Below, piece after piece: positions 18,301 through 26,359 of a DNA stretch of 64,000 bases. The stretch is taken from the NCBI RefSeq assembly GCF_016908555.1, contig NZ_JAFBEE010000001.1:186001-250000 (forward strand), given 5' to 3'. Origin of the DNA: Alkaliphilus hydrothermalis (GTDB lineage: Bacteria > Bacillota > Clostridia > Peptostreptococcales > Natronincolaceae). Every line of letters begins with the position of its first letter. Position 1 is the first letter of the stretch. The translations under genes and the position numbers were made by a program. A model generated the notes under the pieces. The model had not been told where the DNA came from. It did not search any database and worked only from the letters and a program-made list of their open reading frames with translations.

Positions 18301-19638
18301 TATCGGGCTGGGACTATCGGTACGATTGCAGAAAAGACAGCCTATGGTTTTGTAAGGAAATACTTGGAGGCAAAAGGTCAACATGTCCCATCGGCAGAAA
18401 TCAATCGTCTGACCATTGGTTGCTCGGGGGTGAAAAGAACCTCTGGACAGCATCCAGGGGGAGTTATGATTGTGCCTGCCAACAAACATATTTATGAATT
18501 TTGTCCTATTCAATATCCTGCCAACGATGGTAGTTCGGGGGTAATCACCACCCACTTCGACTATCATTCCATCAGTGGTCGTTTGCTGAAGCTGGATATA
18601 CTTGGACACGACGTTCCCACCATCATCAAGATGCTGGAGGACCTCACAGGGGAAAATGCAACACTAATTCCTTTAGATGACCCAGAGACAATTAGTATCT
18701 TCACCAGCACCAAGGCAATAGGGGTTGATCCTAAGGAGTTAAATTGTGATGTAGGGACGCTAGGAATCCCAGAGTTCGGTACAAAATTCGTACGGCAGAT
18801 GTTGTTGGATACAAAGCCTAGTACATTTGCAGAGTTGGTACGGATCAGTGGTCTTTCCCATGGTACAGATGTATGGTTAAACAATGCCCAAGAATTAGTT
18901 AGGAATGGTGTAGCAGAATTAAAGGATGTAATCTCTACACGGGATGACATTATGAACTATTTGATATTAAAAGGCTTACCTGCTAAAATGTCCTTTAAGA
19001 TCATGGAGAATGTTCGTAAAGGTAAGGGACTGACAGATGAGCATATAGAAGAAATGAAAAAGAATAATGTACCTCAATGGTACATCGATTCATGTCTAAA
19101 AATTAAATACATGTTCCCAAAGGCCCATGCTGCTGCCTATGTTATGATGTCCTTTAGAATTGCGTACTTTAAAGTACATCATCCAAAAGCCTTCTACGCC
19201 ACCTACTTCACCACTAAAGCAGAGGATTTTGATGCCGATTTAGTGGTGAAGGGCAAAGATGCAGTTAAAAGAAAAATTAAAGAGCTGGAGGAAATGGGCA
19301 ACGACATGACCGCCAAGGAAAAGAATCTTCTGACGGTACTGGAGGTTGTATTGGAGATGTATTTAAGAAACATTGAAGTTATGCCAGTTGATATATATAG
19401 GTCAGATTCGGATCGCTTCCAAATCGTAGATTGCAAGTTATTACCTCCTCTAAAATCCCTACAGGGGGTAGGACAAAATGCCGCAAAAAATATTGTAGAA
19501 GCTAGAAAAGATGGTGAGTTCATTTCACTAGAGGACTTAAGAAATCGAACTAAAGTAACCAAGACTGTCATTGAGACTTTGGTGAACCATGGTTGTATCA
19601 GTGATTTACCAGCAACTAATCAACTTAGCTTATTTTAA
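15346..19638 (+). CDS. polC: DNA polymerase III alpha subunit, PolC type
   Basis: 1430 residues, the normal PolC size. Order of domains: N-terminal region, OB fold (~230-330), PHP domain (VELHLHTQMSSMDG at ~335), an inserted 3'-5' exonuclease (FDIETTGLSNKRDK at ~423, later HNASFDVGFI and HRAVDDA), a zinc site (CPECKHSEF ... CPKCDH at ~904-940), and the polymerase palm with the aspartates of EPDIDLNF (~960). It is the main leading-strand replicase of low-GC Gram-positives. The stop is directly followed by the promoter of the nusA operon. Confidence 0.98.
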   Translation: MQSNLDICFSDFLGNLGIKGYGSFKSYQLKRVRFFKEKRKLELKLASDQVTIWKELDNISEKLKGLLQVSELSIDFIYHFKIESIPDIIEKNRHNILYFIQRLVPATRAILDRITWKVEEEKFIIHIPEPMLWEKAVERNLKQVLEDYFLTHFGVKIVCNIEGGQEGSFDLADYEEVKEKKSTQYIDEIMRNIQIAEVNEAKSAAKKEVNGNSPALLGKPFSGEITPLKEIVGEMIKIICEGETIAVETRELNSGKKLYTIQFTDYTSSMMVKIFERKNNTVDFEEEIKKGQWFRVQGDVVYDKFAREYVIMASALMLTSKEPILDTYESKRVELHLHTQMSSMDGVSSTTSLVKRAAEWGHKAIAITDHGIVQAFPEAMDAGKKHGIKIIYGMEGYLVNDEAKLVEGNENYSLEEEFIVFDIETTGLSNKRDKITEIGAVKVKNGEVIDQFSSLINPEMPIPQKIVDLTGITDDMVKDAPLIEDVLPKFLNFVGNNPLVAHNASFDVGFIRENARQMGITITNSVVDTLKLARILLPQLKKHKLNVIAKELNVTLLSHHRAVDDATATAEIWMHFIKMLQEKEIFTFDEINQQLTKKLDFKKLDTYHVLILVKNYEGLRNLYDIVSQSHINYFYKKPRLPKSLLSSLREGLIVGTACEAGELYQALLNNKPEDEIESIVHYYDFLEIQPAANNQFLVDKGILNSVEDIRNINKRIVELGEKHNKPVVATGDVHFLEERDEVFRRILMAGQGFSDADNQAPLYLKTTTEMVKEFSYLGKEKAEEVVIHRPNELNDQIEELIPIPNGTFPPEIEGSEVELRNMCNAKAERIYGSPIPDIVKKRLDKELNSIISNGYAVMYIIAQKLVTKSMEDGYLVGSRGSVGSSFAATMSDITEVNPLPPHYVCPECKHSEFITDGSYGSGADLPDKKCPKCDHQLIKDGHDIPFEVFLGFEGDKEPDIDLNFAGEYQSESHKYTEELFGEGKVYRAGTIGTIAEKTAYGFVRKYLEAKGQHVPSAEINRLTIGCSGVKRTSGQHPGGVMIVPANKHIYEFCPIQYPANDGSSGVITTHFDYHSISGRLLKLDILGHDVPTIIKMLEDLTGENATLIPLDDPETISIFTSTKAIGVDPKELNCDVGTLGIPEFGTKFVRQMLLDTKPSTFAELVRISGLSHGTDVWLNNAQELVRNGVAELKDVISTRDDIMNYLILKGLPAKMSFKIMENVRKGKGLTDEHIEEMKKNNVPQWYIDSCLKIKYMFPKAHAAAYVMMSFRIAYFKVHHPKAFYATYFTTKAEDFDADLVVKGKDAVKRKIKELEEMGNDMTAKEKNLLTVLEVVLEMYLRNIEVMPVDIYRSDSDRFQIVDCKLLPPLKSLQGVGQNAAKNIVEARKDGEFISLEDLRNRTKVTKTVIETLVNHGCISDLPATNQLSLF

Positions 19639-19639
19639 C

Positions 19640-19668
19640 TTGCTAGTTCTAGAGTATTGTGTTATACT
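19640..19668 (+). promoter_or_regulatory. Predicted SigA promoter of the rimP-nusA-infB operon
   Basis: TTGCTA (19640-19645), a 17-base spacer, TATACT (19663-19668). It begins two bases after the polC stop. Confidence 0.75.
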
Positions 19669-19675
19669 AGTTTTA

Positions 19676-19732
19676 ATAACATAGCATTTATACTAAAGAG
19701 TGGGTTCTTCCCACTCTTTACTATTATGTTAT
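19676..19732 (+). promoter_or_regulatory. Structured 5' end of the nusA operon leader
   Basis: An outer 8-bp stem (19676-19683 with 19725-19732) encloses an 11-bp perfect stem (19694-19704 with 19710-19720, loop TTCTT). The predicted transcript would start at about 19675, so the structure forms at its extreme 5' end. There is no T tract, so it is not a standard terminator, although the inner hairpin could also end polC transcripts inefficiently. Confidence 0.55.
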
Positions 19733-19828
19733 GAGGTTGTCCTTTTAATCCCGCATAAATAATGCACAAATGGCTGAAAATACATATATAAAAGGGAAAA
19801 CTAAAACTAAATATAGGGAGGGTTCACA

Positions 19829-20293
19829 ATGGGGCAAAATAGAGTTGAGAAGCTAATTGAAGAATTGGTACTACCTATTGTTGAAAAAGAAGATTTTGAG
19901 TTAGTGGACGTGGAGTATAAGAAAGAAGGTCCCCATCGATATTTAAGGGTATTTATTGATAAGACAGGTGGAATCACCCTTGATGATTGCCAAAATGTTA
20001 GCATGGCCTTGAGTGATAAGCTGGATGAATTAGATCCTATTGAAGAAAATTATTTCCTTGAGGTATCTTCTCCAGGATTGGATAGACCTCTTAAAAAGGA
20101 TTCTGATTTCGATAAATTTAAAGGGGAAGCAGTAGAGGTTAAACTGTACGAACCCTTAATGGGACAAAAAGTCATAGAAGGAGAGCTTGTAGGCCTAGTA
20201 GATGATAAAATTCAGCTGAATGTAAAGGGTGCTGGGGTAATAGAAATACCTAGAGATAAGGCTGCAATGACAAGATTGGCAATTAAATTTTAG
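19829..20293 (+). CDS. rimP: Ribosome maturation factor RimP
   Basis: 154 residues, full length. RimP assists 30S assembly. The N-terminal domain contains LVDVEYKKEGPHRYLRVFID and the central LEVSSPGLDRPLK motif is intact. It opens the canonical rimP-nusA-rnpM-ylxQ-infB-rbfA operon. Confidence 0.96.
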   Translation: MGQNRVEKLIEELVLPIVEKEDFELVDVEYKKEGPHRYLRVFIDKTGGITLDDCQNVSMALSDKLDELDPIEENYFLEVSSPGLDRPLKKDSDFDKFKGEAVEVKLYEPLMGQKVIEGELVGLVDDKIQLNVKGAGVIEIPRDKAAMTRLAIKF

Positions 20294-20308
20294 GGAGGGT
20301 TTTGACGG

Positions 20309-21349
20309 ATGAATACGGAGTTTATAGAAGCATTGGAGCAGATCCAAAAAGATAAGGGAATCTCGAAGGAAGTCTTAATAGACGCCTTAGAGGCGGCCTT
20401 GATTTCCAGTTATAAAAGAAACTTTGGAACTGCACAAAATGTAAGGGTTGAAATCGACCGAGATTCAGGAGAGGTACATGTTTATTCCCAGAAGAGGGTT
20501 GTAGAAGAAGTAGAGGATGATATTTTAGAAATTCAATTACAGGAAGCAAAGGAAATTGATCCAAACTATGGGATCGACGATATCTATGAGCGGGAAGTTA
20601 CTCCAAGAAACTTTGGAAGAATAGCTGCTCAAACAGCAAAGCAAGTGGTTGTTCAAAGAATCAGAGAGGCTGAAAGAGGACTCGTGTTTGATGAATTTAT
20701 CAATCGAGAGTCAGATATTATCACAGGTACAGTAGAAAGAGTATCTAAGGGAATTGTCTACATCAATCTTGGTAAAATCGAAGCAGCCCTGGGTCCAAAC
20801 GAGCAGATGCCAAATGAAGAGTATGTTCATGGAGCCCGTATTAAGACTTACATAGTAGAAGTGAAGAAGACGACTAAGGGTCCTCAAATTACAGTTTCAA
20901 GAACCCATCCAGGATTAATTAAACGATTATTTGAACTTGAAGTACCAGAAATACATGATGGGGTTGTGGAAATCAAGAGTATTTCCCGTGAGGCTGGTTC
21001 TAGAACGAAAATCGCAGTAGAGTCACAGGATGAAAATGTTGATCCAGTAGGAGCATGTGTTGGTCCAAAAGGTGCAAGAGTTCAATCAATCGTTGATGAA
21101 TTAAAGGGAGAAAAGATTGATATTATTAAATACAGCAAAGATCCTGTTGAGTTCATCACCAGCGCCCTCAGTCCAGCAAAGGTAGTTTCAACAGAGGTTA
21201 ACCTTCAGGAAAAAACTGCCAAAGTAATTGTTCCAGACTATCAATTATCTCTAGCCATTGGTAAAGAAGGACAAAATGCTAGGTTAGCTGCCAAGTTGAC
21301 AGGGTGGAAAATTGATATAAAGAGTGAAAGTCAAGCCAAATCAGAATAG
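20309..21349 (+). CDS. nusA: Transcription termination/antitermination factor NusA
   Basis: 346 residues, the short Gram-positive form without C-terminal acidic repeats. Domains in order: RNA-polymerase-binding N-terminal domain (~1-125), S1 domain (~133-200), KH1 (~230-275, VGACVGPKGARVQSIVDEL) and KH2 (~300-345, AIGKEGQNARLAAKLTGW). The stop is five bases before the rnpM region. Confidence 0.97.
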   Translation: MNTEFIEALEQIQKDKGISKEVLIDALEAALISSYKRNFGTAQNVRVEIDRDSGEVHVYSQKRVVEEVEDDILEIQLQEAKEIDPNYGIDDIYEREVTPRNFGRIAAQTAKQVVVQRIREAERGLVFDEFINRESDIITGTVERVSKGIVYINLGKIEAALGPNEQMPNEEYVHGARIKTYIVEVKKTTKGPQITVSRTHPGLIKRLFELEVPEIHDGVVEIKSISREAGSRTKIAVESQDENVDPVGACVGPKGARVQSIVDELKGEKIDIIKYSKDPVEFITSALSPAKVVSTEVNLQEKTAKVIVPDYQLSLAIGKEGQNARLAAKLTGWKIDIKSESQAKSE

Positions 21350-21361
21350 GGGTGATTGGAT

Positions 21362-21640
21362 TTGAAGCAAAAAAAAATACCTCTTAGAAAATGCTTAGGA
21401 TGTAATGAAATGAAACCCAAAAAAGATCTTCTTCGGGTGGTGCGGAGTAACGAAGGGGAAATCAATGTTGATCTTACTGGTAAAGCTGCCGGTAGAGGTT
21501 CCTACATATGTTCTGACAAAGAATGCTTTCAAAAAGCTAAGAAAACAAAGGCCTTTAATAGAGCCTACAAATGCAATGTAGATGATGCAATCTATGAAAA
21601 ATTAATTCAGGAGATTGATGTGAGTGAAGGAAAAAATTAA
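21362..21640 (+). CDS. rnpM: RnpM/YlxR (DUF448) RNA-binding protein
   Basis: 92 residues from a TTG seven bases after AGGGGTG; another TTG at 21356 is in frame but too close to the ribosome site. The signature KIPLRKCLGCNEMKPKKDLLRVV and GRGSYICSDKECF are present. The Bacillus homologue was described as a modulator of RNase P. The 3' end overlaps ylxQ by 17 bases. Confidence 0.9.
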   Translation: MKQKKIPLRKCLGCNEMKPKKDLLRVVRSNEGEINVDLTGKAAGRGSYICSDKECFQKAKKTKAFNRAYKCNVDDAIYEKLIQEIDVSEGKN

Positions 21641-21944
21641 AAATTTGCTTGGCTTTGCCATGAAATCAGGAAAATTGGTTTCCGGTGAAGATGGCTGTAA
21701 AATAGAGATTAAAAAGAATAGTGTTTATTTAATTGTATTGGCAAAGGATGCTTCAGATAATACTAAGAAGCTATTTACCGATAAAACCAGCTATCGAAAT
21801 ATCCCCTTGAGATTCTTTGGAAGCAAAGAATATCTAGGTCAGATTATTGGTAAAGCCCCCAGGGCAGTGATTGGTATTAAGGACAAAGGATTTGCAGAAA
21901 AACTTATTGAGCACTTAGATCGTGATGAGAACACAAATATTTAG
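21624..21944 (+). CDS. ylxQ: L7Ae/L30e-family ribosomal protein YlxQ
   Basis: 106 residues from a GTG, ten bases after AGGAG and inside the end of rnpM. The sequence follows the L7Ae pattern (LLGFAMKSGKLVSGEDGC, LIVLAKDASDNTKK, GKAPRAVIGI). Family members bind kink-turn RNA; the exact target of YlxQ is unknown. Translational coupling with rnpM is likely because of the overlap. Confidence 0.9.
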   Translation: MKEKIKNLLGFAMKSGKLVSGEDGCKIEIKKNSVYLIVLAKDASDNTKKLFTDKTSYRNIPLRFFGSKEYLGQIIGKAPRAVIGIKDKGFAEKLIEHLDRDENTNI

Positions 21945-21958
21945 GGGGGGTGATTAGC

Positions 21959-24103
21959 TTGTCAAAATTGAGAGTGTATCAGTTGGCAAAGGAATTGAAC
22001 ATCACTAGTAAAGCATTGATTGAAAAGCTAAAGGAACTATCTGTAGAAGTAAATAACCATATGAGTACTTTAGAAGATGAAGAAGCTAATTTAATCATTG
22101 AGTTATTTACTGAGGATGATCATAGCAAAAAACCTACTAAGGAAGTAATCCACGGGACAGATGAAGAGGAAGAATTAGTTAAGAAGGTAGCTAGTAATAA
22201 AATTGTAAATACACAATCGGATAATAAAAACAAAGGCGGCAAAAACCATAAAGGTAATGCTAATAAAAACAAAAATAATCATAAAGGTAGGGAAAGTAAA
22301 CTGGAAGAGAATATGGAAATAAAAGAAACCAATAATAATGATATGAAAATCATAGAGATTGATCAAAAAATAGTTGTTAAGGATTTTGCAGAGTTATTAG
22401 GTAAAAGAGTAAGCGACATCATCGGTAAGCTAATACAAGTTGGTGTTATGGCAGCCATGAATCAAGAGATTGATTTTGAAACTGCCGCTAAAGTAGCAAA
22501 AGAATTTGATGTAGAAGTTGTTGAAAAAGCAGTTTCTCAAGATGAAGAAGATGAAACAGACTTTATTGTAATACCAGAGGACGACGAAAAGGATTTAAAG
22601 CCTAGACCACCAGTTGTAACTGTAATGGGACACGTTGACCACGGTAAAACATCTTTATTAGATGCCATCAGAAACACAAAGGTAACCACAAGAGAAGCCG
22701 GTGGTATTACTCAGCATATCGGAGCTTCTGAAGTTCAAGTAAATGGAAAGAAAATTGTATTTTTAGATACACCAGGTCATGAGGCCTTCACAGCTATGAG
22801 GGCTAGAGGAGCAAAGGTTACTGACATTGCAATTCTAGTTGTTGCCGCAGATGACGGAGTAATGCCACAAACAATTGAAGCCATCAACCATGCAAAAGCA
22901 GCTGAGGTACCAATCATTGTAGCAGTAAATAAGATTGATAAGCCAGGAGCAAACCCTGATCGTGTAAAGCAAGAATTATCTGAACACGGTGTATTAATTG
23001 AAGAATGGGGTGGAGAGGTAATCTCTGTAGAAGTTTCAGCTCTACAAGGACTTAACATTGAAGAATTGTTAGAAATGATTCTTTTAGTTGCTGAAATGGA
23101 AGAATTAAAGGCGAATCCAAACCGTGACGCTGTTGGTACTGTTGTAGAAGCCCAATTGGACAAAGGAAGAGGTCCAGTAGCGACAGTATTAGTGCAAAAT
23201 GGTACATTAAAGGTTGGAGATTCTGTTGTAATCGGTACTTCCCATGGTAGAGTGCGGGCCATGATTAGTGATACCGGAAAGAGAGTTAAATCAGCTACTC
23301 CTTCAACAGCTGTAGAAATCACTGGATTATCAGATGTACCAGCAGCAGGAGATCAGTTAATCGCTGTGGCTGATGATAAAATGGCTAGAACGATTGCAGA
23401 GAAACGTGTTAACAAGATTAAAGAAGAACAACTTAAGTCTTCTCAAAAGGTATCTTTAGATGCTTTATATAGCCAAATGCAAGCTGGAGAAGTTAAGGAC
23501 TTAAATATTATCGTAAAGGCTGATGTTCAAGGTTCAGTAGAGGCGGTTAAGCAATCCTTAGCAAAACTATCTACTGATAAGGTAATCATCCGACCAATCC
23601 ATGGTGGTGTTGGTGCCATTACTGAGACTGACGTTATGCTGGCATCTGCTTCAAACGCCATCATCATCGGTTTCAACGTACGACCAACTTCTGGAGCCAC
23701 TGCTTTATCGCAAAAGGAAGAAGTAGATTTAAGAACCTACAGAATCATCTACAAGGCTTTAGAAGATATCGAAGCAGCCATGAAGGGCATGCTTGATCCA
23801 GAATTTAAAGAAGTAGAATTAGGAAAAGCTCAAGTTCGAGCCACGATTAAAGTACCTAACGTTGGGCTAATTGCTGGTTGTTACGTAACGGAGGGTAAAA
23901 TTGTTCGTAATGCTCAATTAAGGCTTGTTAGAGATGGAATTGTAATCCACGAAGGTAACATAGGCTCCTTAAGACGTTTTAAAGATGATGTTAAAGAGGT
24001 TGCCACCGGATATGAGTGTGGAATTGGAATAGATCACTTTAATGATGTTAAGGAAGGCGACGTAATTGAAGCCTTCAAAATGGAAGAAATTGCTCGAGAC
24101 TAA
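21959..24103 (+). CDS. infB: Translation initiation factor IF-2
   Basis: 714 residues from a TTG six bases after a strong GGGGGGGTG. The N-terminal ~55 residues form an IF2-N domain; residues ~60-125 are a Lys/Asn-rich linker; a second IF2-N domain follows (~135-185). The G domain starts near 215 with GHVDHGKT (G1), DTPGHEAF (G3) and NKID (G4), followed by EF-Tu-like, IF2 and C-terminal fMet-tRNA-binding domains. Confidence 0.97.
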   Translation: MSKLRVYQLAKELNITSKALIEKLKELSVEVNNHMSTLEDEEANLIIELFTEDDHSKKPTKEVIHGTDEEEELVKKVASNKIVNTQSDNKNKGGKNHKGNANKNKNNHKGRESKLEENMEIKETNNNDMKIIEIDQKIVVKDFAELLGKRVSDIIGKLIQVGVMAAMNQEIDFETAAKVAKEFDVEVVEKAVSQDEEDETDFIVIPEDDEKDLKPRPPVVTVMGHVDHGKTSLLDAIRNTKVTTREAGGITQHIGASEVQVNGKKIVFLDTPGHEAFTAMRARGAKVTDIAILVVAADDGVMPQTIEAINHAKAAEVPIIVAVNKIDKPGANPDRVKQELSEHGVLIEEWGGEVISVEVSALQGLNIEELLEMILLVAEMEELKANPNRDAVGTVVEAQLDKGRGPVATVLVQNGTLKVGDSVVIGTSHGRVRAMISDTGKRVKSATPSTAVEITGLSDVPAAGDQLIAVADDKMARTIAEKRVNKIKEEQLKSSQKVSLDALYSQMQAGEVKDLNIIVKADVQGSVEAVKQSLAKLSTDKVIIRPIHGGVGAITETDVMLASASNAIIIGFNVRPTSGATALSQKEEVDLRTYRIIYKALEDIEAAMKGMLDPEFKEVELGKAQVRATIKVPNVGLIAGCYVTEGKIVRNAQLRLVRDGIVIHEGNIGSLRRFKDDVKEVATGYECGIGIDHFNDVKEGDVIEAFKMEEIARD

Positions 24104-24123
24104 ATATAGAAAGGGTGAAGTCA

Positions 24124-24498
24124 TTGGCATATCCTAGAGTTAGTCGTTTAAATGAAGAACTAAGAAAAGAAATCAGTGACATTATTCGTAATGATTTACG
24201 GGACCCCCGTATTGCTCCCATGACAAGTATCATTGAGGTTGATTGTACCCGTGACTTAAGTTATGCAACTGTTTATATCAGTGTCTTGGGTTCAGAACAG
24301 GAGAAGAAAGATACCATAGATGCTTTAAAAAGCTCCAGTGGATACGTAAGAAGAGAAGTAGGACGAAGAATAAAAGCGAGAATCACTCCAGAAATCCTTT
24401 TCAAGCTTGATAACTCCATCGAACGAGGCGTAGAAATGCACAAGACCATTGCAAGGGTGATTGAGCCGAATCAAATTGAGGAAGAAGACAATGAGTAG
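24124..24498 (+). CDS. rbfA: Ribosome-binding factor A
   Basis: 124 residues from a TTG six bases after AAAGGGTG. RbfA is a cold-shock-related 30S maturation factor with a KH-like fold. RVSRLNEELRKEISDIIRNDL, DPRI and the YATVYISVLG strand are typical. The end overlaps the nrnA start by eight bases. Confidence 0.95.
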   Translation: MAYPRVSRLNEELRKEISDIIRNDLRDPRIAPMTSIIEVDCTRDLSYATVYISVLGSEQEKKDTIDALKSSSGYVRREVGRRIKARITPEILFKLDNSIERGVEMHKTIARVIEPNQIEEEDNE

Positions 24499-25441
24499 GC
24501 TTCCAGCTATTCAATCAGAGACCTCCATCGCCATCATAGCCCATGTAAATCCTGATGGCGATAGCTTAGGCTCTATTATGGCTTTAGGTCTAGCCCTAAA
24601 GAAGAAATGCAGCAATGTTAATATTTTCTTAAACGATGAACTTCCAGGTAGATATAGTTTTCTACCGGAGGTTCATCTTCTTAAAAAATACCCTTCCTGT
24701 GATGTTGAAGGGTTTGATTTATGCTTTGTTTTAGATTGTGGTGATGATCGTAGAATTGGAGAAATTGACCTGCTGAAGAAAAGCAAAACAGTCGTTAATG
24801 TAGACCATCATATCAGTAATAATGAATATGGGGATATCAACTTTGTTAAGACCGATGCCTCCTCCACCTGTGAGATTGTTTATTCTATCATTAAAGAAGA
24901 ATTGGAGATAGAATTGGATCAGCAGATTGCCACCTGCCTCTACACAGGAATCGTAACCGATACGGGTAATTTTAGATACGACAGCACCAGCGCCCATACC
25001 CATAGGGTGGCGGCAGAACTTTTGGAGCTGGGGGTAAATTTAGAGGAAATCACTTTCCAGCTTTATCAAAATAATTCCTTGAATAGTACAAAATTTCTGG
25101 GGTATATCCTAAATCAGATGGAGGTTTATTTTGAGGGAAAAGTAACCCTAATCGTGGTTAGGGAAGAAGTATTGAAGAAATATAGCCTACGTAATGATGA
25201 AGTAGAAGGCATTGTCAACTACGCCAGGGATATTGAAGGTGTAGAGGTGGCAGCCATTCTAAAGGAAGTTAATAGCAATGAAGTAAAGCTAAGCTTTAGA
25301 GCAAAGCGGGATTACGATGTTAATCAACTGGCTAAAGAATTCGGAGGCGGTGGTCACCGAAAAGCTTCGGGGGCAACTGTTGCTGGAAAAATTAGTATAG
25401 TGAAGGAAGAACTAATAAGGAAACTGGAAAAGATGATATAA
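24491..25441 (+). CDS. nrnA: DHH/DHHA1 phosphoesterase, NrnA-type oligoribonuclease/pAp phosphatase
   Basis: 316 residues. NrnA degrades 2-5-nt RNAs and dephosphorylates 3'-phosphoadenosine phosphate, completing decay started by PNPase and RNase Y, both encoded in this window. The metal motifs HVNPDGDSLGS, LDCGD, VDHH and GIVTDTGNFR are present, and the C-terminal DHHA1 domain ends with EFGGGGHRKASG. The ATG at 24491 overlaps rbfA; a start at 24461 would overlap it more and has no ribosome site. Confidence 0.93.
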   Translation: MSRLPAIQSETSIAIIAHVNPDGDSLGSIMALGLALKKKCSNVNIFLNDELPGRYSFLPEVHLLKKYPSCDVEGFDLCFVLDCGDDRRIGEIDLLKKSKTVVNVDHHISNNEYGDINFVKTDASSTCEIVYSIIKEELEIELDQQIATCLYTGIVTDTGNFRYDSTSAHTHRVAAELLELGVNLEEITFQLYQNNSLNSTKFLGYILNQMEVYFEGKVTLIVVREEVLKKYSLRNDEVEGIVNYARDIEGVEVAAILKEVNSNEVKLSFRAKRDYDVNQLAKEFGGGGHRKASGATVAGKISIVKEELIRKLEKMI

Positions 25442-25453
25442 GATGGTGATAAC

Positions 25454-26347
25454 TTGAATGGGATAATTAATATTTTAAAACCACCAGGAATGACCTCCCA
25501 TGATGTTGTTTCTTTGGTAAGGAAAAAAGCGAACATGAAAAAGGTTGGGCATACTGGAACCTTAGACCCAAATGCAGCTGGAGTATTACCCATCTGCTTA
25601 GGTCAAGGGACTAAAATATCCCAGTTTCTCCTAGACAGCAAGAAGAAGTATCGGGGAGAGCTTACCTTGGGAATCGAAACAGATACTCAGGACCGATATG
25701 GTACAGTACTTCAGGAGAGGGATGTAAACGTCTCAACAGATGAAATCATTAATACCATGATGGGATTTATAGGGGAGTACCACCAGATTCCCCCCATGTT
25801 CTCTGCCCTTAAAAGAGATGGCAAAAAACTCTATGAATTGGCAAGGGAAGGTGTGGAGATCGAGAGGGAACCCCGCAAGGTACATATTTACGACATTAGG
25901 ATTCTTAAAATAGAGAGTACTAAAGTTCTTTTTGATGTTACTTGTTCAAAGGGGACATATATTAGGACTCTTTGCAAGGATATTGGTGATCGCTTGGGCT
26001 GTGGCGGCATGATGTCCTTTCTACTAAGGACTGCAACAGGAAATTTTTCGTTATCTACTGCAATCACCATTGATGAACTTAGGAATCATGAAAATATCAA
26101 AGAGGTCCTTTACCCCGTAGATTACCCTTTAGAAGATATCCCAAAGATAATATTGAGTCCAACAGCAGAAAAAGCTGCCTATAATGGCAATCGGGTATAT
26201 AGTCAGGATTGGAAAGAACCACAGGAAAACATTTCCTTAGGCACTTTGGTTAGAATATATTTGGAGGAAACTTTTATTGGTCTAGCCACCATCAAGAGGG
26301 ATGAAAGTAAACAGTCTTATATTAAATTTACAAGGCTTTTTGTTTAA
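25454..26347 (+). CDS. truB: tRNA pseudouridine-55 synthase
   Basis: 297 residues from a TTG after AGATGGTG. TruB makes the conserved pseudouridine 55 in the T-loop of tRNAs. The catalytic aspartate lies in GHTGTLDPNAAGVL (~residue 40), preceded by the start motif GIINILKPPGMTSHDVV. The C-terminal part is a PUA-like domain. Confidence 0.96.
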   Translation: MNGIINILKPPGMTSHDVVSLVRKKANMKKVGHTGTLDPNAAGVLPICLGQGTKISQFLLDSKKKYRGELTLGIETDTQDRYGTVLQERDVNVSTDEIINTMMGFIGEYHQIPPMFSALKRDGKKLYELAREGVEIEREPRKVHIYDIRILKIESTKVLFDVTCSKGTYIRTLCKDIGDRLGCGGMMSFLLRTATGNFSLSTAITIDELRNHENIKEVLYPVDYPLEDIPKIILSPTAEKAAYNGNRVYSQDWKEPQENISLGTLVRIYLEETFIGLATIKRDESKQSYIKFTRLFV

Positions 26348-26359
26348 AGGGGCGTTGAA

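Noticed and set aside
22777..23322. 181-codon minus-strand ORF inside infB
   Set aside because: Antisense to the conserved G domain of IF-2; no ribosome site or homology pattern.
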